Shown: piece after piece, positions 18,043-27,567 of the stretch
Layout of the letters: each line of letters starts with the position of its first letter
Numbering within the stretch: position 1 is the stretch's first letter
Assembly: GCA_050116575.1 (NCBI GenBank)
Contig: JASFOJ010000006.1
Location: 1-64,000 of the forward strand
Reading direction: 5' to 3'
From: JAKEGK01 sp050116575
GTDB taxonomy: Bacteria > Pseudomonadota > Gammaproteobacteria > SZUA-152
DNA: 64,000 bases
Notes under the pieces: generated by a model
The model's input: the letters and a program-made list of their open reading frames with translations, nothing else
Databases searched by the model: none
Told to the model about the DNA's origin: nothing
Translations under genes and position numbers: made by a program

Positions 18043-18702
18043 ATGCCTATTAATATGACAAATCACTGCAGACTTGGGCGTAGTCCCTTGCTCCCCTCCC
18101 GCCGTTCCTTGTCCTGGCAGACTGTCGCCTTGATGTTGATTTTAACACTGGTTATCACCGTATTATTGCCGCTAGCTGGTAGCGCCGCGGACAAAAAAGA
18201 CCGCTATCGGCTGGAAACCAAAAACATCAAAATCGGCATGTTTCCCCGCACACCGTCTCAAATGGCGGCTTTCTATGAAGGACGAGGTTTTCCCGAAAAT
18301 GCGATCAATGAAACCAGGAAACGTTGTTTCATTACCGTGGGAATGCGCAATACCGGCAAACAAATCATCTGGCTGAATCTCGCTTCCTGGCGTTTTTATA
18401 ACCGACACGGTGAAATTCAGCGAACCAGCCGCGACCAGTGGAAACAAACCTGGCAAAAATTGGGTGTCCCGTTGGCCAGCCAGTCGACATTCAACTGGAC
18501 CTTGTTGCCGGAACAACGGGATCTTCATCCCGATGAACCGGCGGGCGGCAACATCACCCTGGAACCCGTAGACGAACCCTTTGACGTGAAAGCCACCTTT
18601 GCCACTGGCAAGGATAAATCCGGAAAACCACTGGTCGTTGAAATGAAAAACGTTCGTTGCCTGAAAGACAGTGATCTGGAAAAAAGTGAGAAAGCATCAT
18701 GA
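18043..18702 (+). CDS. Exported protein of unknown function, coupled to TlpA
   Basis: A 219-residue protein with a long N-terminus and one hydrophobic segment (about 27-46, ending AGSAA), probably a signal peptide or anchor. The mature part has a beta-rich look (RCFITVGMRNTGKQIIWLNLASWRFYN), which could be an immunoglobulin-like or DUF4352-type fold; this is inference from pattern only. Two Cys remain (in KRCF and VRCL). Its stop codon overlaps the ATG of the TlpA-like gene (ATGA), so the two are translationally coupled and perhaps act together in periplasmic redox work. Confidence 0.65.
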   Translation: MPINMTNHCRLGRSPLLPSRRSLSWQTVALMLILTLVITVLLPLAGSAADKKDRYRLETKNIKIGMFPRTPSQMAAFYEGRGFPENAINETRKRCFITVGMRNTGKQIIWLNLASWRFYNRHGEIQRTSRDQWKQTWQKLGVPLASQSTFNWTLLPEQRDLHPDEPAGGNITLEPVDEPFDVKATFATGKDKSGKPLVVEMKNVRCLKDSDLEKSEKAS

Positions 18703-19241
18703 ATAAACAGTTCATTGCGCTGGTCATGGTCCTGGTTACGGTCTCGTACTGCGAACTGGTACCGGCAGAACCCAATGTCCCCAAAGGCATTATCACACTG
18801 GATGGCCGGCCTGCACCCGCCCTGCAACTTAAGGATATGGACGGTAACGCTTACGATATCCGGGAGTCCAGGGGCCAATGGGTGTTTGTCCATTTCTGGG
18901 CATCGTGGTGTGGCCCTTGCCGCCGGGAAATGCCCACAGTCCAGCGCATGGCATCAAAGCTGGAAGATCAGCCTATCAAGTTCGTACTGGTCAATACTTC
19001 AGAAACGGACGACACGGTATTTAATTTTCTGGGTGTTGTGGCCCCTGACATGTCCACGCTTATGGACCGTGACGGCCTGGTGACCGAACGCTGGCAACCA
19101 CGGGGGTTGCCCGCCAGCTTTTTCGTCAGTCCCCGCGGAACACTGGAATACATTGCCTTGGGAGGACGAAAATGGGATAAACCGCCGTTGTTCGATTTCG
19201 TAAAACAGGTAATCATGGCCCCCGGGAAAGCGGATAACTAA
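18699..19241 (+). CDS. TlpA-like periplasmic thioredoxin
   Basis: A 180-residue protein with a signal peptide (cleavage near VPA-EP) and a thioredoxin fold of the TlpA/ResA type. Visible features are the PAPALQLKDMDG opening, WASWCGPCRREMP with the redox pair Cys-Gly-Pro-Cys (about residues 68-71), and the cis-Pro segment RGLPASFFVSPRG. It is expected to reduce or exchange disulfides in the periplasm, as in cytochrome c maturation or copper-centre assembly; no such genes lie beside it. The start overlaps the preceding gene by ATGA. Confidence 0.88.
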   Translation: MNKQFIALVMVLVTVSYCELVPAEPNVPKGIITLDGRPAPALQLKDMDGNAYDIRESRGQWVFVHFWASWCGPCRREMPTVQRMASKLEDQPIKFVLVNTSETDDTVFNFLGVVAPDMSTLMDRDGLVTERWQPRGLPASFFVSPRGTLEYIALGGRKWDKPPLFDFVKQVIMAPGKADN

Positions 19242-19298
19242 AATCATCTGCGTCCGTGCTGGACAGATAACCTTTCCGCCGCCGGCGATAATCCCAAA

Positions 19299-21968
19299 TT
19301 AATAAAGCACCTCGCCCGATAATGACGCCGGCGACTGGTTCATGTTGGCGTTGATCACGTTGCCAAAACCGGTCTCGAAATCAACGCCGGCGCGGTCGCC
19401 GGATTGCCCGATCACCACGCTTCTTATATAAGTGGGCATCAGGTAGGCGCCGCAGGCTTCAGCCACCTCACAAACCCGGTTGTCATTGTCCGTGTCAGTA
19501 CTGGCGCTGATTTGGTAACTGCCCGGCGCAACGTTGTCGAACTCATATTGATACTGTCCGTTAACGTAGCGCGCTTGCACTTTATCAAGAATCGCCAATG
19601 TATTACTGTCCCGCAACACCACATATTCGAAACCGGGATTGTCGTCGAAGTTTGCAATATAAACCTGCATCAATACCGGAATACTGACGGTATTGGCGCT
19701 GGACGTCACCGTAATCGTTGCCGAATAAGTCTGTGTTTCCTGCGGCAGGCTTTGCCGGTCGACCTGAACGGTATAACGTCCTAAACCATTAGCATCCACG
19801 TCCACCGGCGTGGCTGTTAACCAGTCGGCGTTATCATCCACCTGTACCACATTCAGATCACCGTCACCGCCATTCGCCACAACGAAATCCAATACCGAAG
19901 TATCGGCACCGAAATTTAGAGCGGCCGGCTGAACTTCCGCAACCGGCGGTAATGTATCGATAGGTGTATTACCAGCTCCGGATGCCGCATTGACGGCGCG
20001 CAGCGCATTGACAATGCCGTAACCAAACTTGTCGTCTCTGCCGGCGTCGCCAAGATCGTCGGTCATTTCACCATTTGCCAGCAACCGGTCAATATCGTCG
20101 GGGGTTAAATCAGGATTGACGGATTTCATCAATGCAATAACACCGGCGACGTGGGGCGACGCCATGGACGTACCCTGATAAAATACAAACCCAAAACGAA
20201 TGCTGCCATTGGCATCGCTGCCCACGGTACTCAGCACACCGTCAGAATAGCCGTCGCCATTCACGTCCGTCGAGCTGCCACCCGGCGCGGCGATATCGAC
20301 CGTGGCACCGAAATTGGAATAACCCGCCAGTGTATTGTTAATGGTCGTGGCACTAACGGAAATAACACCATCCAGCGAAGCCGGATAATTCAAACCACTG
20401 GACGATTCATTGCCGGCAGCCGCCACGATCACTACACCGGCTTCCCGGGCAAGCCGAAAGGCTTGTGGTGGCACGGTGGTATTGGAAGGTCCCCCCAGGC
20501 TGAGATTAATGACATCGGCTTTGCGTGGCGGCACGGTACCGGAATCGTTGGGCAGGCCGGCGGCATAACGCACCGCTTGCTCGATATCATAGTCGGTCCC
20601 GCCAAAGCGGCCCAGGGCGCGTAACGGCATGATCTTCGCGTCCCAGGCCACTCCAGCGACACCATTGAGATTGTCCGATGCGGCGGCAATGGTACCGCTC
20701 ACATGGGTTCCATGAAAACTACTGTTGCCGTTGGGATCATCGCCAACGTCATCGGGATTGTCGTCGATGCCGTCGCCATCGCCGGCATTGTCCGGGTCCC
20801 GGATAAAATCGTAGCCATCGATCAACTGCCCCTGCAAATCGGGGTGATTCAGTAAAACACCGGTATCAATGACGGCGACAATCGTATTCGCCCCTTTTGT
20901 CACATCCCAGGCCTGTGGCAGATTAATCTGCGGAAAATGCCATTGATAACTGTAGTATTCGTCGTTGGGTACAGTCGTTGACGGTTGACGAATATAATTA
21001 AGCCTCGCTGAAACAATATCTGGCCGTTTACGCAACGCCTTTACCACGTCAATGGTGTCCTGCATGCGTTGTGGCTCTGTCCGTGCAGCGCCGGCCAGGC
21101 GTTTAACACCCAGCACCCGGAACGCATTGTCCGGCCCTGCGACGGGATCGATACTCAATAACATACTGCGATTAGTCGACCCCGACTTGTATTGCAATCC
21201 CAATGACTGCGCAATGCTCGAAGCCGTTTGCACCGAGGCAGTATTCGGACCAGCAGAATGGTCGTGCCGGTACTGCACAATCACTTCGCCCGGCACAAAG
21301 GGTTGATCCGTTGGGGCGGAAAACTGTTGTGGCGACGGCTGTGTTTGTTGCTGCGCCGACAGGCCGATGGTAAGCACATAATTCGACGCACCGCTTATCG
21401 CCGAAATCCGGATATAGTAGACGCCGTCGCTGTTGATACTAATAGACTCGGTTTGGTGTTCTCCGGTTGTATGCTGCAGTGTCGTACCAACGCTATCGAG
21501 CAAAAACATCGCTATACGGTTTGTACCGTTAGCGCTACCACCGTCCGGCGCGTTTAACGAAATGGACTGGTTGGCAAAAAGGCGTACCCGGTAATAATCG
21601 TCGGTATCACCCTGCTCGAACGATCGCCCATCCGGTCCGGTGCCGGCCACGTTAACATAGCCACCCAGCGTTGTTGGATTGGGAATATCCTGCGCGGTTT
21701 CCCGTGTATCATTACTACTGTACGGCGCATTGGGATCATTGATATCCCTATCGAAGGAGGAACCGGTGGCTGTGCTGATAGTCCCGGTGATAGTGGCGCC
21801 CCCGCCCGGCTCGGGGCCACCGGCCTTTTCATCCACACAACCATTCAATAAAACAGCGACAAGCGCCATATTCAAAACATAAACGACGATTGCCGGAATA
21901 CTAAATCCGTTTGGCCCGTTAACCATATTAAAACCTTGTTTCAACATCCTGATGAATTTGACGGACAA
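19299..21968 (-). CDS. Large S8 (subtilisin-like) serine protease, lipoprotein
   Basis: An 889-residue secreted protease. After a long N-terminus with a membrane segment and lipobox (LLNGC, about residue 44) come a PPC-like domain (about 90-205), a propeptide-like part (PGEVIVQY, about 227), and the peptidase domain with the complete triad: Asp368 (IDTG), His419 (HGTHVSG) and Ser601 (GTSMASPH), plus the oxyanion Asn520 (AAAGNES). An Asp/Gly/Asn-rich, Ca-binding-like insert (DNAGDGDGIDDNPDD) precedes the His. Beta-sandwich-like domains (about 690-889) follow. It is probably cell-surface tethered, digesting extracellular protein. Confidence 0.92.
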   Translation of the reverse strand: MSVKFIRMLKQGFNMVNGPNGFSIPAIVVYVLNMALVAVLLNGCVDEKAGGPEPGGGATITGTISTATGSSFDRDINDPNAPYSSNDTRETAQDIPNPTTLGGYVNVAGTGPDGRSFEQGDTDDYYRVRLFANQSISLNAPDGGSANGTNRIAMFLLDSVGTTLQHTTGEHQTESISINSDGVYYIRISAISGASNYVLTIGLSAQQQTQPSPQQFSAPTDQPFVPGEVIVQYRHDHSAGPNTASVQTASSIAQSLGLQYKSGSTNRSMLLSIDPVAGPDNAFRVLGVKRLAGAARTEPQRMQDTIDVVKALRKRPDIVSARLNYIRQPSTTVPNDEYYSYQWHFPQINLPQAWDVTKGANTIVAVIDTGVLLNHPDLQGQLIDGYDFIRDPDNAGDGDGIDDNPDDVGDDPNGNSSFHGTHVSGTIAAASDNLNGVAGVAWDAKIMPLRALGRFGGTDYDIEQAVRYAAGLPNDSGTVPPRKADVINLSLGGPSNTTVPPQAFRLAREAGVVIVAAAGNESSSGLNYPASLDGVISVSATTINNTLAGYSNFGATVDIAAPGGSSTDVNGDGYSDGVLSTVGSDANGSIRFGFVFYQGTSMASPHVAGVIALMKSVNPDLTPDDIDRLLANGEMTDDLGDAGRDDKFGYGIVNALRAVNAASGAGNTPIDTLPPVAEVQPAALNFGADTSVLDFVVANGGDGDLNVVQVDDNADWLTATPVDVDANGLGRYTVQVDRQSLPQETQTYSATITVTSSANTVSIPVLMQVYIANFDDNPGFEYVVLRDSNTLAILDKVQARYVNGQYQYEFDNVAPGSYQISASTDTDNDNRVCEVAEACGAYLMPTYIRSVVIGQSGDRAGVDFETGFGNVINANMNQSPASLSGEVLY

Positions 21969-22117
21969 CGGACTGATAATAACGCGCCCTTTTTAGGGGA
22001 CATGACAACTTCAATCAATGGCATTCAGCCGGCGGGATAAACCCGAAGCCTCATACCAACATGTGTTCCCGTCAAACAGTTGATAAAAACCACCAGACAA
22101 CCACCGCACAACAAAAG

Positions 22118-22288
22118 TTATTGATAGAAACCTTTGTTGTATAAATCTCTCATGGTGGTCTGGTTATTCCAGTCGTTACTGCGCGACGACTGAATAATGA
22201 GTACCGTGTAACCGTATTTTTGCTGATTGTGTGAAAACACCTGAGGTGTTTGCCGGGTAGATCCGGTGTCTACTGGAAAGGTATTCAT
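22118..22288 (-). CDS. Possible small protein (56 residues)
   Basis: ATG at 22288 follows a strong purine run (gagggggcgg) at good spacing. The product is polar, with Gln/Asn/Ser-rich ends around a short hydrophobic patch (YGYTVLIIQSS), and no known motif. The frame could also start at 22348. The ribosome binding site is the main reason to list it. The rest of the spacer to 22701 shows nothing. Confidence 0.3.
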   Translation of the reverse strand: MNTFPVDTGSTRQTPQVFSHNQQKYGYTVLIIQSSRSNDWNNQTTMRDLYNKGFYQ

Positions 22289-22701
22289 GATCCGCCCCCT
22301 CGTCATGAATGAAATGGACAAGCTTTGTGGCCTCAATTTTTTGAACACGTTAGACCGGCGTTACTTAAACCAACATTCTGTTACCAACCGTTGTTTATAC
22401 CAGGCTCCCTTACCGCTGGTGTTAACGGGGTATCAGCATCCGTCGATGGTCATCGACCGGGATACGACTTAACTATACCATCGCCTCTTAAGTGTTTCTA
22501 CTTTTTTTACGTAGGTATTGTGATCCCCGTTTCAGCAACTCAAAGACTCCCTAAGCTATTGGTAGTTGGGGTCATTTACATTTATTCGAAATAATGCATT
22601 AGAATCCCCTCAGATATCACTGTTGCTGTATATACGTAGGAAAAGTCAGCGGCAAGCAAGACAAAGATAACTATCGATCATTGATCGGGCCAATGGCGAC
22701 A

Positions 22702-24216
22702 TTACTGACCTTTGTTGTTACCGGTCCTTTGTTTCTGATACAAGTCATTCAAAGGTATTGAACGTCCATCTTCGGTTACCATGCGCACGTGGGAGCGATT
22801 CAGTTCTCGGGGCCCCCGGACGCCGCAGGAATGGGCGATGACACAGACTTCGTGGGTGAGGTTGGTGGCATAGTTGGCGACCCGGACGGATTTCAACTGC
22901 GGGTCCAGTCCTTTTTGCAAACGGGGATTGTGAGTAGTAATACCAGTGGGACAGGTATTTTTGTTGCATTGCAATGCCTGAATACATCCAAGCGCAAACA
23001 TAAAGCCGCGCGCGGATACTACGAAATCCGCGCCAACACTATAGGCCCAGGCCACTTCTCCGGGCGTGATCAGTTTACCCGACGCTATAACTTTTATACG
23101 TTCCTTGAGGCCGTGGTGTTCCAGCAAATCCACCACCGCCGGCAGGCTTTCTCGAATAGGCAAACCCACATAATCAATCAAACTCATGGGGGCAGCTCCG
23201 GTGCCGCCGTCGGCACTGTCGATGGTGATAAAATCAGGCGCACTGTCAATAATTCCCTGTTTCTTAATTGCGATACAAAGCTCATCCAGCCAGCCAAAGG
23301 ATCCGACCACAGTTTTAAAACCAACCGGCTTGCCGGTAACGCGGCGAATGCGTTGCACCATGATAAGAATGTCGTCTACGTCAGCAATATCGGGATGACG
23401 ATTGGGACTAATGGATGCCTGACCGACCGGTATACCACGGATTTGCGCAATTTCCCTGGTCACCTTTTTCCCGGGCAGTATGCCGCCTTTGCCGGGTTTC
23501 GCCCCCTGGCTAATTTTTATTTCGAACATTTTCACTTGCTGGCGCGCGGCCAGTTCCCGTAGCTTGTCGTCACTCAACAAACCCTGCTCATCGCGAACGC
23601 CGTATTTGGCGGTACCGATTTGAAATACCAGATCTGCCCCTCCCTCCAGGTGGTACGATGATAGACCGCCCTCCCCCGTATTCAGCCAGCAGCCGGCCAT
23701 CCGGGCCCCGTTTGACAAAGCGACCACCGCTGGTTTTGAAATGGCACCGTAGCTCAAGGCCGAAATATTGATGAGCGATTGCGATGTGTATGGATGGGGA
23801 CAATTGGGGCCGATGGTTACGCCGTGAATGGGTGTTGCATCCTGTCCCAATACCGGAAACGCCGTATTGACGAACAGCAGTGTGCCCGCCGGGCGCAGAT
23901 CCCGTGTCGAACCAAATGCCACTGTATTTTGTTCCGATTTCGACGCGCGATAAACCCAGGAACGTTCCGCTCTATTGAATGGTAATTCCTCGCGATCCAG
24001 GGCAAAAAAATACTGACGGAAAAATTCGCCAAGACGTTCGAAGATCCACCGCAACCGCCCAATAATAGGGAAGTTGCGCCTGATAGCGTGCTTGGTTTGA
24101 GTAACGTCGATGACAAACAGTATCAGTAAAACCAGCACGCCGATGCCGATAACCACGATAAACAGTGAGGCAAGAAAATCGACGACGCCAAATACATGGG
24201 GGGAATTGCTTATCAT
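22702..24216 (-). CDS. FMN-binding glutamate-synthase-family protein
   Basis: A 504-residue protein related to the FMN/Fe-S domain of glutamate synthase large subunit. One N-terminal membrane segment (about 10-38) is followed by the barrel domain with conserved stretches INISALSYGAISKPAVVALS, MFEIKISQGAKPGKGG, TIDSADGGTGAAP and ASGKLITPGE. Cys residues in LGCIQALQCNKNTCPTGI fit the iron-sulfur site. The glutamine amidotransferase domain and the small subunit are absent, so this is not assimilatory GOGAT. Stand-alone members are widespread and poorly characterised. It is a single-gene unit. Confidence 0.9.
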   Translation of the reverse strand: MISNSPHVFGVVDFLASLFIVVIGIGVLVLLILFVIDVTQTKHAIRRNFPIIGRLRWIFERLGEFFRQYFFALDREELPFNRAERSWVYRASKSEQNTVAFGSTRDLRPAGTLLFVNTAFPVLGQDATPIHGVTIGPNCPHPYTSQSLINISALSYGAISKPAVVALSNGARMAGCWLNTGEGGLSSYHLEGGADLVFQIGTAKYGVRDEQGLLSDDKLRELAARQQVKMFEIKISQGAKPGKGGILPGKKVTREIAQIRGIPVGQASISPNRHPDIADVDDILIMVQRIRRVTGKPVGFKTVVGSFGWLDELCIAIKKQGIIDSAPDFITIDSADGGTGAAPMSLIDYVGLPIRESLPAVVDLLEHHGLKERIKVIASGKLITPGEVAWAYSVGADFVVSARGFMFALGCIQALQCNKNTCPTGITTHNPRLQKGLDPQLKSVRVANYATNLTHEVCVIAHSCGVRGPRELNRSHVRMVTEDGRSIPLNDLYQKQRTGNNKGQ

Positions 24217-24746
24217 TTTTTCCTAATCCATTCGTTAAAGTCCGGTCTTATCCGCTTTAATGGGTCACAGTGCGGGAAAACCAGCGCACCGGGTATCCCT
24301 TGTAAACAGCATATCCCGTGCCGCCGATATCCATGCCGGCCGCCAGAGCAGATGGCACATTGGTGATCTGGCAAGCGTACGATCTGGCCGCCATCGCTTA
24401 TTTACTCCAGTTCTATGCGCCAGGTGGAAAAAACCGCGCTGTGGCTCACCGATTATCAACAAAAACGCTATGACAAAAACGCTAAGATTAATAAAATTGT
24501 CAGAATTAATGTAGTAAATACAGCTAGTTATAGATTTTTATTGGAATTTTTCGAGGATACTGCAATTTGGGCGTCGGATAAGCTTTGCTAAAAATCGTAC
24601 GGATTTCTATAATGCTTTGAGAAATACGATAACGCTGATTGCGGCGCGCCTGGGGGAGGCACACATTATCAATGTCGTCGTATTAAGCAACAATATCAAC
24701 GGAATCGGGGGAACGCTGTCGACCGGCGGCGTATTGCGTTATTTGT
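24217..24746. other. Divergent spacer, no supported gene
   Basis: About 530 bp between the glutamate-synthase-like gene and the histidine kinase gene. An open frame at 24260-24514 and one on the opposite strand at 24265-24462 lack ribosome binding sites and family motifs. Promoters presumably lie here. Confidence 0.3.
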
Positions 24747-26210
24747 ATGGCTCAACATGCTTCAAAGTCGACGAAGACGGCTCACAAAATAAACAAAACC
24801 AAACAAAGTCTTATTCTTGGTTTTGCCGCCATTATTGGGTTAATGGCCTTTCTCGTTATCTTCCGCTCCAATGAACTCGAAGTTACTAAAAGTCATATCG
24901 ACAAGATTGGCAAAAACCACCTCACCAAAATCGGCTTGATTGTACAAATGCGCTCGGCTGCCCATGAGCGCACCCTGGCACTGCAACGCATGATGCTGCA
25001 AACCGATCCCTTTGTGCGCGACGAAGAATGGATACGCTTCAACCGTTTAGGCGCCGAATTTGCCCGCGCCAGGTTACACATTTTGTCGATGCAGTTGACC
25101 CAACGGGAAAAAACGCTGCTCGATTACCAGGGGGGTGTCACCAAAAAAGCACAGGCTCTGCAAAAACGGGTCATCGACTTATTGAACAATGACAAGTTCG
25201 GCCAGGCACGTGAAATATTACTGAAGAGCGTCATCCCCATAAAAGAACAGGTCATCAATCAGCTCAATACTTTCTATCATTACCAGGAAACCGAAGCGGA
25301 AAAAATCGCGCGCGATACCAGCGAGCTTTACCAGGAAATGCGTTCGTTAATATTGGTGGTATCCGCCATTGCGCTGGCACTGGGTGTTGCCATCGCCACC
25401 TATATGGTACGGCGCACGGCCAACGCCGAAAGTGCTTTAACCAACGCTTATGCCAATATCCAGAAACAAAGCGCCGAGAAAAGCCAGTTCCTGGCCGATG
25501 TCATTGACGAATACCGTTCACCCCTCAATTCGCTGATGCACTACAGCGACGCGATTGCCAGAAACATGCGCAATGACAAATCAAACAGCAAGGAATTTCT
25601 GTCGGATATCATTAAGATCCAGAACGCCTGTCATCACTTGAACGGACTCACCACTGAAATCATCGGCCTGACCAATGTCGAAGCCGGCAAAGATACCCTG
25701 TCGGCCCAGGATCTGGATATCTGCGAATTCGTTAATGACGTTGCCGACCGTTTCAGGCCCATTGCGGCGAAAAATAACAACCAGATTGAAATTCAGTGCC
25801 CTAACGATATTGGTTATATGGAAACGGACCCGACCAAGCTCCAGCAAATTCTGTTTAACCTGCTGGCCAATGCCTGTAAGTACACCGAATTTGGACTGAT
25901 CACCCTCAATGTGAAATATGAAACCACGCGCGGCAACGCAAACGGGACGGGCAACCAGCGCTGGATAACGTTCAGCGTTATCGACACGGGCATCGGTATT
26001 GCGCCCGAAAAGGTCGACAGAATATTCAATGCCATTCCCAATATAAGCCGCCCGATTAGTAAACACCAGGAAGACAGCGGACTGAATCTGGCTATTAGCC
26101 GGCGCATATGCCATATGATGGGCGGCGAAATTATGATAAACAGTGAGCCAGGTATGGGTTCGGTGTTTTCCGTAAAGCTTCCCTTCGAAGCAAATCCCGT
26201 GGTTGCGTGA
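24747..26210 (+). CDS. Sensor histidine kinase with Asp replacing the phospho-acceptor His
   Basis: A 487-residue membrane sensor: membrane segments at about 21-40 and 200-220 flank a four-helix-bundle-like periplasmic domain (about 45-195), followed by a transmitter region. The H-box should read SHELRTPLN; here it is IDEYRSPLN with Asp254 at the His position (GAC codon, one base from CAC). The N-box (LLANACKYTE) and G1 box (DTGIGIAP) are intact. The G2 box is weakened, EDSGLNLAIS in place of GTGLGLAIS. ATP binding may persist, but classical autophosphorylation should not. It may be a regulatory pseudokinase partner of another kinase, such as the canonical one at 34180. No response regulator gene is adjacent. 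Confidence 0.85.
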   Translation: MAQHASKSTKTAHKINKTKQSLILGFAAIIGLMAFLVIFRSNELEVTKSHIDKIGKNHLTKIGLIVQMRSAAHERTLALQRMMLQTDPFVRDEEWIRFNRLGAEFARARLHILSMQLTQREKTLLDYQGGVTKKAQALQKRVIDLLNNDKFGQAREILLKSVIPIKEQVINQLNTFYHYQETEAEKIARDTSELYQEMRSLILVVSAIALALGVAIATYMVRRTANAESALTNAYANIQKQSAEKSQFLADVIDEYRSPLNSLMHYSDAIARNMRNDKSNSKEFLSDIIKIQNACHHLNGLTTEIIGLTNVEAGKDTLSAQDLDICEFVNDVADRFRPIAAKNNNQIEIQCPNDIGYMETDPTKLQQILFNLLANACKYTEFGLITLNVKYETTRGNANGTGNQRWITFSVIDTGIGIAPEKVDRIFNAIPNISRPISKHQEDSGLNLAISRRICHMMGGEIMINSEPGMGSVFSVKLPFEANPVVA

Positions 26211-26321
26211 ATACTGCGAAAGCCACTTCAAACAACCGGTTTCATTTTTAGCAGCAAGCCCTATCTTTAAAAAAACATTGTCGCTTTTACAAAAGATAAG
26301 TGCTCACAAGAGTTACATGCA

Positions 26322-27173
26322 ATGAGTTATTCGTCTGTCATCAGTTCAGATATCCTGTATCAACATTTGGACGATCACGATTGGCGTATTATTGACTGCC
26401 GCTTCAACCTGCAGGCGCCGGACCAGGGACGTGGCCAATACGCTATCGAACATATACCCAATGCTTTATATGCTCATCTCGATGAAGATCTGTCCTCACC
26501 GGTCACCGAAACCAGCGGCCGCCACCCGCTTCCCGACATTGAAAAGTTGAAAGCAAAACTTGGTGAGTGGGGAATCAACGCGCAAACCCAGGTGTTGGCC
26601 TATGACGATGCCGGTGGCAGCTACGCCGCTCGACTATGGTGGTTGCTTCACTGGCTGGGACACACAAAAGTGGCTGTTTTGGACGGGGGATTCAGTATCT
26701 GGAAAAAGCAGGGTTTACCCACTACCGCTGAACGGCCCTGCGTGTCGCCCACGGTATTCACCGGTGAACCAAACAACGAGATGCTAATTAGCACCGATGA
26801 ACTCCAGCGCCAGCTGAAACATTATACAGTGTGCCTGATTGATGTGCGCGACCCTGAGCGCTTTACAGGAAAACAGGAACCCATCGACAAAGTGGCAGGC
26901 CATATACCGGGCGCCAACAATATTCCCTGGAAACACAATATAGATGGTAATAGCCTGTTCCTGCCCAAAGGACAGTTATATGATCAATACAAAGCATTGC
27001 TACAAACCCGGCCCGCTAACGAAATAACGTTCATGTGCGGATCCGGTGTCACCGCCTGCCACAGCCTCGTGGTATTGGCGTACCTGGGTATCAGTGGCGC
27101 CAAGCTGTACGCAGGTTCATGGAGCGAATGGATTCGCGATCCCGCCCGCCCGATTATGAAAGACAATCACTAG
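26322..27173 (+). CDS. sseA: Thiosulfate/3-mercaptopyruvate sulfurtransferase
   Basis: A two-domain rhodanese of 283 residues. The N-terminal inactive domain includes DCRFNLQAPDQGRGQYAIEH and an AYDDAGGSYAARLWWLLHWLG core. The C-terminal domain carries the active-site loop CGSGVTA (Cys about residue 239), the version typical of mercaptopyruvate sulfurtransferases, and DVRDPERFTG. It transfers sulfane sulfur to cyanide or thiols in the cytoplasm. The symbol reflects the E. coli enzyme with the same loop; thiosulfate preference cannot be excluded. Confidence 0.88.
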   Translation: MSYSSVISSDILYQHLDDHDWRIIDCRFNLQAPDQGRGQYAIEHIPNALYAHLDEDLSSPVTETSGRHPLPDIEKLKAKLGEWGINAQTQVLAYDDAGGSYAARLWWLLHWLGHTKVAVLDGGFSIWKKQGLPTTAERPCVSPTVFTGEPNNEMLISTDELQRQLKHYTVCLIDVRDPERFTGKQEPIDKVAGHIPGANNIPWKHNIDGNSLFLPKGQLYDQYKALLQTRPANEITFMCGSGVTACHSLVVLAYLGISGAKLYAGSWSEWIRDPARPIMKDNH

Positions 27174-27268
27174 CAATTGCTAAACGTATCAAATCCCGCG
27201 CCTTGTTCAGCTGAAGTTCATCTGGTGCATATAACATATATTGGAAATATATCTTTTTTACTCAGTTT

Positions 27269-27282
27269 TTGACCAGCATCAA
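27269..27282. promoter_or_regulatory. Candidate FNR/ANR-type box upstream of the haemoglobin gene
   Basis: TTGAC-CAGC-ATCAA differs from the FNR consensus TTGAT-N4-ATCAA at one base. It lies 82 bp before the small frame at 27364 and 282 bp before the truncated haemoglobin gene, which suits oxygen- or NO-responsive control. It was found by eye and has no clear -10 at the expected spacing. Confidence 0.4.
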
Positions 27283-27363
27283 AAAGTTTAAAACTTTAGT
27301 CTTTTACGCTGGTATTTGTGGCATTCAATATTTGTCGATTTCGATTTAATATTGTAAAGTCAC

Positions 27364-27567
27364 TTGGGAAAATACAAGGAAAAAGTTAAAAAGGAAATTT
27401 TAGAAAAATGCAGTTTGGCCGACATAGTTGCGGTGGATATTTCTAAACCATGTTTGCAATACAACAACCATTTAAAAAAATATCCCGATGGCGCTTTTCG
27501 CCGGTATTGCTGCGAAATTCATGTAAACCATAACCTATTGAAATCAGCATTGAGGGTACTAATATGA
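27364..27567 (+). CDS. Possible small Lys/Cys-containing protein before glbN
   Basis: A frame of 67 codons from TTG 27364. Its stop overlaps the haemoglobin ATG (ATGA), as in a coupled operon. The product is basic with four Cys, two of them adjacent (RRYCCEIHVNHN), and starts with a charged helix (GKYKEKVKKEILEKC). There is no good ribosome binding site and no family match. The overlap and the upstream FNR-like box argue for a gene; the start codon argues against. Confidence 0.27.
   Translation: MGKYKEKVKKEILEKCSLADIVAVDISKPCLQYNNHLKKYPDGAFRRYCCEIHVNHNLLKSALRVLI

Noticed and set aside
22325..22594. Plus-strand frame in the spacer after the small minus-strand frame
   Set aside because: Non-ATG start, no ribosome binding site, and no family resemblance.
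24260..24514. Frame of 84 codons before the pseudo-histidine kinase
   Set aside because: Opposing frame of similar length on the other strand and no motif in either.
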